Positions 56,492 through 64,000 of a stretch of 64,000 bases of DNA are shown piece by piece (positions within the stretch are counted from its first letter, which is position 1; each line of letters begins with the position of its first letter). Under the pieces are notes generated by a model, which saw only the letters and a list, made by a program, of their open reading frames with translations, was not told the DNA's origin and made no database searches. Source of the stretch: Mytilus californianus (taxonomy: Eukaryota; Mollusca; Bivalvia; Mytilida; Mytilidae). Location of the stretch: contig NW_026262668.1 of NCBI RefSeq assembly GCF_021869535.1, positions 14,616,348 through 14,680,347 on the forward strand, in the 5' to 3' direction. Position numbers and translations under genes: made by a program.

Positions 56492-56709
56492 AGCAAATGT
56501 TCATTTCAAATGTGATTTGATTAACAATGCATTAACCTTGTTCAATATCTTAATAACAATATAATTAAAGTACACACAATAACCTAATGAAATCAATGAT
56601 CTAATTCAATTTCCAAAGGATATAAACAATGTATTAGTTTAAGTGTAATGTTAATCACTCATATAAAATAAGCTATTCAAGTGCACTACAGTCTCAGGAA
56701 CGGACTTAC

Positions 56710-56786
56710 TTTGAAGTGGTTGTGCTTTGTTCTTTGTTTCTGAATACAGGAACTAGATTATTCCTATAATGTTTACCTGTCGTCAT
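56710..56786 (-). CDS. Candidate alternative first coding exon E5
   Basis: Minus strand, 77 nt from ATG to a consensus-like donor TCAAA|GTAAGT, giving 25 codons plus two bases. The peptide begins MTTGKHYRNNLVPVFRN and ends STTTS. Length and phase equal those of E1 and E2, but the peptide does not align with them, so membership in the same gene is uncertain. Its duplicate E4 keeps the ATG, frame and donor, with four base differences, two of them silent. A TATA-like TTTAAATA and a CCAAT word lie upstream at suitable spacing. Protein family not recognised. Confidence 0.45.
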
Positions 56787-56875
56787 AGAAATATTCCCTA
56801 TGTTATCTAAGTTGTTTTTTAGTCTATGATGAGTTTATTTTCAATTATCAATTCTCATTGAAGCCGTGAACGAGT

Positions 56876-56964
56876 TATTTAAAGGCAAACGTATGTGTAT
56901 TTGAGTCGTGAAATGTGCAATTCCTGCTTAACCCTCTAAGGGAAAGCTCAGATAAAACCATTGG
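56876..56964 (-). promoter_or_regulatory. Candidate promoter of E5 (TATA-like and CCAAT)
   Basis: On the minus strand a CCAAT word (complement at 56,960-56,964) is followed 76 bp later by TTTAAATA (56,876-56,883). Transcription starting about 30 nt downstream would give a leader of about 60 nt before the E5 start codon. Both words are unchanged in the duplicate. Confidence 0.35.
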
Positions 56965-57375
56965 ACTGTCTAAATGAGATGAATACATGTTGTAGCAGGT
57001 ATACTTAGATGTTACACAAACAATAAAAGAATAAGTGTCATATCCATTTATCTAATCTATCTTTAAAAGTATGCAACATTTCTTTATTTTACTGTTCAGC
57101 GTATTGTCTTCCAATAATAGCTTGAGTCATAAAATTGGCTTTACTATGTTCTACGTTTCTGGCATATGTTTGTAAATTGAGCGATTCAGGCTGTTAGAAG
57201 CCTCAAATTTTTTTCGCACGATGAAACAAGGGGTTGCATTCTTCATTTGGAAATAAGGTAGGAAATATCTAAAGTTTTGAAGGTTTCATTCTAGAATCCT
57301 GTCTCAAATAATCAATAATGAAAAACAAGTAATTGCGAATATCTATCGAAATAAACATTCCTTAAATACCTCTTG

Positions 57376-57771
57376 AATAACAGGCTCCAGACTTGAAATA
57401 GGCAAATAAACAATGTGTCGCGGTTTTATAAGTTTGCGAGTGCTCCACACTTCCCCCAACCTAGGAAAATGTTGTAACATTACAATACAAGAATCAGTTG
57501 GAAATGGCTTGACTCACCAGATCAGCACGAACCACAAAAAACAATTAACATAAAGGTGATAGGTAAAATAGGCCGAAAGTCGAAGAATTAAACGTAGGGA
57601 AAATGGAGACAATAGGTAATGCAGTCGAAGGAATCCAATAAGAACTGTAATTGTCGACATTAAGACGTGAGTAAAACATAACAACCACATACCAAATACA
57701 GAAAATATTCCAGTTCTTAATCAAACCATAGTAGGAGCATAGATAACACAATGTAATAAATTTAAAGAAAT
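57376..57771. other. Spacer between the duplicated units
   Basis: About 400 bp not shared with the duplication. A 68-codon minus-strand ORF (57,545-57,751) has no relative. Nothing recognised. Confidence 0.4.
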
Positions 57772-57988
57772 AGCAAATGTATATTTCAAATACGATTTGA
57801 TTAACAATGCATTAACCATATTCAATATCTCAATAACAATATAATTAAATACAGAGAATAATCTAATGAAAACAATGATCTAATTCAATTTCCAGAGGAT
57901 ACAAACAATGTATTAGTTTAAGTGTAATGTTAATCACTCATATAAAATAAGCTATTCAAGTGCACTACAGTCTCAGAAATGTACTTAC

Positions 57989-58065
57989 TTTGAAGTGGTT
58001 GTGCTTTGTTCTTGATTTCTGAATGCCGGAACTAGATTATTCCTATAATGTTTACCTGTCGTCAT
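57989..58065 (-). CDS. Candidate alternative first coding exon E4
   Basis: Duplicate of E5: 77 nt, ATG to donor TCAAA|GTAAGT. The peptide begins MTTGKHYRNNLVPAFRNQ and ends STTTS. Relative to E5 the changes are CCT/CCG and AAC/AAT (silent) and GTA/GCA and AAA/CAA (Val to Ala, Lys to Gln). Conservation of frame, start and donor through about 5% divergence is suggestive but not strong evidence of function, because little time may have passed. Confidence 0.45.
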
Positions 58066-58153
58066 AGAAATATTCCCTATGTTATCTAAGTTGTGTTTTA
58101 GTCTATGATGAGTTTATTTTAAATTATCATTTTCATTGAAGCCGTGAACGAGT

Positions 58154-58242
58154 TATTTAAAGGCAAACGTATGTGTATTTGAGTCGTGAAATGTGCAATT
58201 CCTGCTTAACCCTCTAAGGGAAAGCTCAGACAAAACCATTGG
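58154..58242 (-). promoter_or_regulatory. Candidate promoter of E4 (TATA-like and CCAAT)
   Basis: Same words and spacing as in copy 1: TTTAAATA (complement at 58,154-58,161) and CCAAT (complement at 58,238-58,242). Confidence 0.35.
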
Positions 58243-58654
58243 ACTGTCTAAATGAGATGAATACATGTTGTAGCAGGTATACTTAGATGTTACACAAACA
58301 ATAAAAGAATAAGTGTCATATCCATTTATCTAATCTATCTTTAAAAGTATGCAACATTTCTTTATTTTACTGTTCAGCGTATTGTCTTCCAATGAAAGCT
58401 TGAGTCATTAAATTGGCTTTACTATGTTCTACGTTTCTGGCATAGGGTTGCAACTTGAGCGATTCAGGCTGTTAGAAGCTTCAAATTTTTTTTCGCACGA
58501 TGGAACAAGGGGTTGCAATCTTGAGTTGGAAATAAGGTAGGAAATATCTAAAGTTTTGATTGCTTCATACTAGAATCCTAACTCAAACAATCAATAATAA
58601 AGAACAAGTAATTGCAAATATCTATTGAACTAAACATTCCTTTAACACCTCTTA

Positions 58655-59139
58655 AGGTGGCTCGGCCTTTTAACAGTGCGCATATTTTAACGCATGTTTC
58701 TAACGACGAGCGCCTTGGAAACGGTCGCTTTGAGGGGTTTTCTCAAAAATAGTTTTGACGACATTGGAACGCGGGCGTGTATGAAAGCACCCTTTCCCGA
58801 TGTCAACAAACCATGCAAAACGTTCTACAAAACAGAAAATACGTACGGTCAGAACTACAGAGTGGTTTGTTCATTTTTCACATAAAAAGGACAGAATTAT
58901 ACATGATATATTAAATCATAACATTAAAAAAAAAGAAAAATTATTGACTTGTACGACGGTATCTGGTGCGTTCGCTCCAAAAACACATTCTCACCCTACA
59001 CGTTCGCCCCTAGGATCCGTTCGCACCCTATTTTCATTTAAATACTGGTTGAATATATCAAAAGATGTCTTTTAGATGTATTAGTATATATATGAAAATA
59101 TTTTGCCAATGACGCAACGTTTAACCGTAAACAAAGGAT
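58655..59139. other. CpG-richer stretch, then AT-rich sequence
   Basis: 58,655-58,850 has many CpG (ACGACGAGCGCC, AACGCGGGCGTG), unusual here. Around 58,950-59,025 the CGTTCGC word recurs. Plus-strand ORFs of 63 and 91 codons overlap in different frames without domains. It could be a repeat fragment or an unmethylated regulatory patch. Confidence 0.3.
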
Positions 59140-59245
59140 AGCGATTTAAACAACTGCATGTCACCTTACGGCTTTCAAAAACAAGTAAAACCCATATAGT
59201 ATGCTATTATAGTATAAAGGCATCGGGGTTCATCTGTACGCCATA
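59140..59245 (+). repeat. R1 repeat, internal fragment
   Basis: AACAACTGCATGTCACCTTA, CGGCTTTCAAAAACAAG, AAACCCATATAG and TATAAAGGCATCGGGG match the middle of the 28.2 kb copy. Confidence 0.6.
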
Positions 59246-59276
59246 AATAATAAATAAATAAATAATAATAAATAAG
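59244..59276. repeat. AAAT/AAT microsatellite
   Basis: An impure run of AAAT and AAT units. Confidence 0.9.
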
Positions 59277-59505
59277 CTTTTTTTTAGAGTCGGCAAAGTA
59301 TACAAATAGAGTAAACACAGGGACTATATCATATATACACTGATAGTCATATAATAAATTGATAGATATAGACTGTCCCTGGTCAACATAAGCTCTAATG
59401 AGCTTTTAACCGTTTTATCCGTTTGGCGTATTATAACATTTTGTTACTGTCATAAATCTCTTTTTTACTTGAAATATCTTCATTTCCAAGTATTGGTAGG
59501 ATCTT

Positions 59506-59686
59506 ATTCCGGAGTATGTGAAATATTTTCCCACTGCAAAATTTTGATAATAGTTACGTATTTTCTATTTGCCAAAAATTTTTGAACATAACAATTCCGG
59601 AGTATGTGAAATATTTTAACACTGCAAAATTTTGATAATAGTTAAGTATTTTATATTTTCCAAAAAAAAATTTGGACATTACAATT
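59506..59686. repeat. 88-bp tandem duplication
   Basis: Two copies start at 59,506 and 59,594 (ATTCCGGAGTATGTGAAATA, CACTGCAAAATTTTGATAAT), close in sequence and ending with an A-run expansion in the second. Confidence 0.92.
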
Positions 59687-60059
59687 TTCAAACAAAGACT
59701 AAATACTTGACATTCACACATAACATTTTTATTTAAAGATTTATATACTTTATCAAATAATGGGCACGAAAATATCTAACAAATTTTCTCGTATCATGAT
59801 TCTATGATTTTTGGAACTCTAGTCCTATGACATGGGACCTCGGGCCAATGTTTTCTATTTATGATATTTTCCTTTAACTTATTTTGCTATTTGTTAATTT
59901 TCTATTTTCTGTTGTATCTATCAATATGCCAACAGAGTTCGCATTAAAAAAAAGGAAAACAAAGAGGAAATATCAGCGTAAAAACTAAAATAATTGATTA
60001 AGAATGGGTTATTATAATTTAAGTCTAACGGAACTGAAGCAACACATTTTTTGTTTTAT
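59687..60059. other. AT-rich sequence without recognised features
   Basis: Nothing recognised. Confidence 0.4.
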
Positions 60060-60345
60060 GCAGAAAAAAAACCCGGACACTTCAATAATTTGCAGTTTTC
60101 CACCTTTGATCATGTAGTTGAAAATTGGTCAATAGCAACCGGGACCCTACTAGTATTCCGACCTTATATATCGGTATATGCTATTTTCCCTCAATACCGC
60201 ATGCTTTGCGGAGAAGCGCAAAATATTTGGTTTGATCAAGTCGGGATTTTGCCTAGGACACACATCCACAGTCTTCCGGGCAGTTCCAAACACTACCAGT
60301 TAAAGACATTATATATAAACAAAATCTATACTACTTACTAGGTTC
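60060..60345 (-). repeat. Possible second tRNA-derived SINE (S2), antisense
   Basis: In the antisense reading an A-box-like TGGTAGTGTTTGG (complement near 60,288-60,300) precedes, by about 50 bp, a worn B-box-like CCTAGGCAAAATCCCG. The segment is G+C-richer than its surroundings. The 96-codon plus-strand ORF covering it has no domain and is better explained as SINE sequence. Confidence 0.4.
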
Positions 60346-60659
60346 AGGAAAAGTTGGGATTGTAATTTTAAAACTCCGCCCAGTACACAGGGACGCTATA
60401 TTAGTCGGTGATATTGGCAAACTTTAACTTCCGTCTTACTTTTTGACAAATGCGTTTTTTTTTCAAAAGGGAAGCTAATAAGGAAAGTTCTCGATTTAAA
60501 AAATTTAAAGTGCAGTGTGTCATTGCGGCAAGAAATATGTATGAAAACTTTTTTAATGATGTGTGAACACTGGCTTGACCCACCTGCTAGCTGCAAAGAA
60601 ACGTAATTATCGGCCTATGATGATAATATGGAGATGTTTTTTTTTTTAATATTGACTTT

Positions 60660-60712
60660 TAAATTTGAACTTTGGTGGATAGTTGTCTCATTGGCAATCA
60701 TACCACATCTCC
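60660..60712 (-). repeat. R1 repeat, terminal fragment
   Basis: GGTGGATAGTTGTCTCATTG, then GCAATCATACCACATCTCC, complement of the R1 start. Confidence 0.8.
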
Positions 60713-60799
60713 TTATTTTCATATCGTAGGGTATAGAAATATGACTTCCCTAATCTGACAGATAATCCCTTGCTATGTCAGGGTGTTCATACAGCTGGA

Positions 60800-61327
60800 T
60801 GTATAAATACCTCGGGGGGGAGGGGCACTTCAATACTATTGATAGGGGATGCCGCTTGGGCCCACCTTTTTCATATAATTTATATTTCAAAAATGTATAA
60901 CTTTTCATATATTGCGTAGGTAAAAATGTAACCTTTTCCCTATAATGCTTGGGTTTCATGTAGTGTAATTTTCGGGATTTCTCGCTGCATTGAAGACCCA
61001 TTGGTGGCCTTCGGCTGTTGTCTGCTCTTTGGTCGGGTTGTTGTCTCTTTGACATATCGCCCATTTCCATTCTCAATTTTAATGTAAGACTAGCATACCA
61101 AAGTGTTAAAAGGGAAAATTTGGTTGATAAAATCACACCCGGGAACACCCAAGAAAGATTACAGACGAAGAAGTTATGGAAAGTTTATTGACCTTATCAT
61201 ATATTTTTGATAGTTTTCCCGACCTATTCACATATTTTCAAGCTTGAAAAGGTGACCTATTCCAGCGGCACGTCCTATCACCTTGAATATAGGAAGTGCC
61301 CCCTCCCTCCCCCCAGGGATAAATACG
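60800..61327. mobile_element. 528-bp element with G-rich terminal inverted repeats
   Basis: The left end (GTATAAATACC, a run of G, GGGGCACTTC, TGATAGGGGATGCCGC) pairs with the right end (GCGGCACGTCCTATCA, GGAAGTGCCCCC, a run of C, GATAAATAC), giving inverted repeats of about 55-60 bp. The interior carries a dispersed sequence (GGTCGGGTTGTTGTCTC, CCCATTTCCATTCTC). No transposase. The 132-codon minus-strand ORF inside has no domain. Confidence 0.7.
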
Positions 61328-61408
61328 CAGCCTCGTAGGGTAAAGGAGGAATTTTGTCCATATCAAGCATGCATTGTCCATTCATTTTCTAATGGCAGCA
61401 GTCAATAT

Positions 61409-62206
61409 AATTTTGTGTTAACAAGAGTGCACAAGCTGAAATGTCTCACCTGCTTTACTAATCATCAACCAATGGGCCCTCCCCCTAAATCCGCCTTTGT
61501 AACAATCACTCCATCAACCAATTATTTTGAAACATATATATAGTATGCCAGTAACAGACAAAACCATGAACATGAGGTTAAGTTCAGATAGACCCTGCAA
61601 GACAGGCATATTTGTTTTTCATTCATTATTTTGTACACAAATCATGCCATTAGTTTTCTCATTTGAATTATTTTAAATTGTACATTTGTCATTTGGAGGC
61701 CTTTAATACACAACTATGCAGTATAGGTTTTAATTATGTCGAAGGTCGTATGGTGACATTTAGTTGTTTATTTCTGTGTTATTTGGTCTCTTGTGGAGTG
61801 TCTCATTTACAATCATATCACATCTTTTTACATAAATATTTCAATATATACATTTAATAATCATACCATACACCAAATATAATAATCTATTGATTACACA
61901 ATGTAGCGTGTTAAAAGAGGACTTACCATTGACCAATGAACCTTGCAAATGTGGTCAATGACAACTGCCAGACAGACATGTACTCCTTACATTTGTGAAT
62001 CATTGCATACATATAGTTTATCTACTACATGTACTTTTAGTATTCGAAAAAACAGACAAAAACACAAAAAACATGACATTGACAAATGACCTATTGCTAA
62101 CAGTATCTGATAAACAACCCTAATCAGGTAACTTTAACCTTGATTACTGATCATGAAATGAGGTTGAAATCTTTGTAGCAATCTGTATTAATCTAGATCA
62201 TTGTGA
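61409..62206. repeat. Degenerate tandem-like repeat, about 150-bp period, interrupted
   Basis: Recurrent phrases are AACCATGAACATGAGGTTAA, GACAGGCAT or GACAGACATGTAC, CATACACCAAATATAA and AACAGACAAAAACACAAAAA, spaced as in a repeat of about 150 bp. An antisense R1 fragment and some unique sequence interrupt it at about 61,640-61,850. Confidence 0.5.
61738..61832 (-). repeat. R1 repeat, partial, antisense
   Basis: TCGTATGGTGACATTTAG, GGTCTCTTGTGGAG and TGTCTCATTTACAATCATAT form the complement of the R1 start. The plus-strand ORF here is a reading of the repeat. Confidence 0.7.
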
Positions 62207-63126
62207 TACTGTAAATTTTGAAATTATTGTGAAGATTTTATTAATGCAAATAATGCGACAGGGTGAATATCACAATAATAAGAACTTGCATTCGGAAAAC
62301 TGAATTATAGATCTTTATGCAGATTTTTTTTGTAATCGCAATAATTAAACTTGCAATTTAGTCCATTCGTCAATAAAATGCTCCACTGCGCGCAGCTTGA
62401 TACGACCGCAGAGGTCAAACCCTGAACAGTTGGGGCAAGTATGGACACAACATTCAAGCTTGATACAGCACTGAATTTGGATTGTGATTAAATATTTGAC
62501 ACACCTTGCAGTACAATTTCAGAGAGATCCATACACTTGAACACAAGTTATTGTCTGGAAACTAAAAAAATGCTTATTGTTGGCCCCTTATTCCTGAACG
62601 TTTTGGGCAATTACCCCCAAACTCAATTCCAGCTTTCCCTTTGTGATATGGAACCTTGTAGTACAATTTCAGAAAGATCCATACACTTACACACAAGTTA
62701 TTGTCATGAAACTAGAAAAATGCCTGTTTTTTTCCCCTTTTTTTGGCCCCTAATTCCTAAACTTTTGAAGCAATTACCCCCAAAATCAATCCCAGCATTC
62801 CCTTTGTGATATGGAACCTTGTGGTACAATGTCAGAGAGATCCATACACTAACACACAAGTTATGTCTGGAAGTTACAAAAATGCTTATTTTTGGCCCCT
62901 TTTTCCTTAACTGCTGGTGCCATAACCCCCAAAATCAATCCCAACCTTCCTTTTGTGGTATTGAACCTTATGGTAAAATTTCATAGAGATCCATTCACTT
63001 AAACTAAAGTAATAGTGCGAAAACCAATGTGTCTTCGGACGAACACGACGACGAAAGGACATACCAACCGCGGTCGCATAAAAATCGCAATAATAAATGC
63101 ACGCAATAATTTCTGAATTTACAGTA
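62207..63126. mobile_element. 920-bp element with about 55-bp terminal inverted repeats
   Basis: The left end TACTGTAAATTTTGAAATTA pairs with the right end TAATTTCTGAATTTACAGTA. The pairing continues inward through TTATTAATGC/GCA and ATGCGAC/GTCGCAT with a few indels. TA lies at both outer edges, compatible with TA target duplication. The interior contains GCGCAGCTTGATACGACCGC, then about 150-bp direct repeats, then CGACGACGAAAGGAC. No transposase frame is seen. Confidence 0.75.
62511..63000. repeat. Three to four internal direct repeats of about 150 bp
   Basis: GTACAATTTCAGAGAGATCC and relatives start at 62,511, 62,661, 62,824 and 62,972. Each is followed by ACACAAGTTAT, a GGCCCC-containing T-rich stretch, AATTACCCCCAAA and TTCCCTTTGTGATATGGAAC. 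Period 148-163 bp. A plus-strand ORF of 90 codons is a by-product. Confidence 0.9.
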
Positions 63127-63807
63127 GATAAAAATGTTGTCAGTTAATAGTGAGACACAAGTTTTCCCAGACAATATACATGCATAATTCTTTTGTTTTT
63201 TTGTTTGGTTGCTGTCTCATTGAACAAAACTGTATTTCATTTCTCCTTTTATCCAAAAATTATAACTTTTGAAATAGAATCTGAATAGCATATGGATGGA
63301 AAACAAATGCCAAATGATGGAAAATAATTCAAGTGGCCATTTAGGTCAGGGATTGTGAGGTAAAAGATGAGGCAAAGGCATGTGCATTTACCACAACTGC
63401 CACTTGGTATTATGATTTCCAAAATTTACAAATCTCATAGCTACCTTCTGTATTAAAGACAACTGCATATATTAATTGCAGTTTGCATATCACGAATTGT
63501 TTGCAGCAAAATTCACTACAAACAGCAAAAAAAAATTAATTCAGCTCTATTAAAATTAATTTTTTGAAACATTTTTTTATTTTTATTCCTCAAATGTCTA
63601 CGAGATAAAATTTATAAAACATTTTATATAAGCATTGTTAATTTCAATATACTAGTAATTGTTGACATGTATACATCATGTACATGTACAATCATTAGCT
63701 GATCAGCTCTATATTTTCATTATTTTTATATCAATATTAATCTTCAGTGTTTTTATAAGACTCAATAATCTGTATTCATCAATGGGACAGGTAGGTAAAG
63801 TAGGTCC
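63127..63807. other. AT-rich sequence without recognised features
   Basis: Nothing recognised. Confidence 0.4.
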
Positions 63808-64000
63808 TTTTGATCTTGGATTTTTTTTATGGATTTTGACAGCACTAAAGCATATAGTTCCAAATTATAGTTGATCTTGGCTTCTTAAGTGGATTCTGAC
63901 AACACATTGCATATAGACACCAAGTGTAGATGATTTTGGGTTCTCTCATATGGATTCTGGCAGTACTTTGATTATACATGTAGTTCCAAGTATTGTTGAT
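63808..64000. repeat. Tandem repeat, about 60-65-bp unit, running off the window
   Basis: At least three units: TTGATCTTGG, TATGGATTTTGACAGCAC, GCATATAGTTCCAA and variants. The array is cut by the window end, so the copy number is unknown. Confidence 0.85.

Larger units (their letters stand above)
56492..57375. repeat. 884-bp local duplication, copy 1
   Basis: Direct repeat of 57,772-58,654, offset about 1,280 bp, roughly 95% identical by eye with only small indels. Both copies start at GCAAATGT and end at CCTCTT. It contains exon candidate E5, its presumed leader and promoter, and some downstream intron, so it may be a duplicated promoter-plus-first-exon unit. Flanks and spacer are not shared. 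Confidence 0.93.
57772..58654. repeat. 884-bp local duplication, copy 2
   Basis: Partner of 56,492-57,375. Differences are scattered substitutions and a few one- to two-base indels, none inside the exon candidate. It ends at CCTCTTA, where a CpG-rich stretch begins. Confidence 0.93.

Noticed and set aside
56492-58654. Assembly artefact producing the 884-bp duplication
   Set aside because: Copies differ at many scattered positions and have a unique 400-bp spacer, unlike a duplicated contig end. Raw reads would settle it.
60750-61148. 132-codon minus-strand ORF, the longest in the window
   Set aside because: It lies inside the G-rich TIR element and spans a dispersed repeat segment. No recognisable domain.

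Overview
This window looks like non-genic DNA from a large, AT-rich animal genome, most likely a bivalve mollusc and probably a mussel (Mytilus). The base composition, the lack of long open reading frames, the typical animal splice-donor and TATA-type signals, and the density of interspersed elements all point to a eukaryote. Several dispersed families resemble, from memory, repeats common in Mytilus genomes, such as the GGAGATGTGGTATGATTGCC family and the family carrying TCGTCTACAAAAGACTCATC. That assignment is recollection, not a database result. There are no operons, ribosome-binding sites, rRNA genes or convincing tRNA genes.

No complete protein-coding gene is present. The best coding evidence is a set of short minus-strand exon candidates, each opening with ATG and ending at a splice donor in the same phase (two bases of a split codon). 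E1 (10,964-11,040) and E2 (12,168-12,244) are both 77 nt and encode alignable 25-residue peptides ending in I(R/K)PWT. E3 (18,781-18,914) is a longer relative ending in DIRPWT, with a TATA box upstream. E5 (56,710-56,786) and E4 (57,989-58,065) are near-identical 77-nt exons inside an 884-bp local duplication that also carries a candidate TATA/CCAAT promoter. I read these as alternative first coding exons of one or two genes whose shared downstream exons lie to the left of the window. This is inference from sequence alone.

Most of the rest is repeats. Working names: R1 (GGAGATGTGGTATGATTGCC), R2 (CTACAAAAGACTCATC), R3 and R4 (two different 3' tails associated with a reverse-transcriptase element), R5 (a further dispersed family), R6 (AACACTTTATAAATTTCATG), S1 (tRNA-derived SINE) and S2 (a second possible SINE). 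Three decayed fragments of the reverse-transcriptase C-terminus lie near 3.9, 49.7 and 52.1 kb. Four elements with terminal inverted repeats lie at 16.8-17.4, 40.06-40.79, 60.8-61.3 and 62.2-63.1 kb, and foldback palindromes at 14.8 and 19.4 kb.

Tandem arrays are prominent: 46-bp units at 15.5 kb, 61-bp units carrying TGACGTCA at 16.3 kb, 62-bp units at 25.4 kb, about 45-bp units at 26.7 kb, a 1.6-kb array of 29-bp units at 45.9-47.5 kb, four 222-bp units at 49.2-50.7 kb, and about 150-bp and 60-bp units at the right end. Several insertions are nested and can be ordered in time: a 725-bp inverted-repeat element inside a SINE, R1 inside R2, a retroelement inside the 222-bp array, and the 29-bp minisatellite inside an R4 tail.
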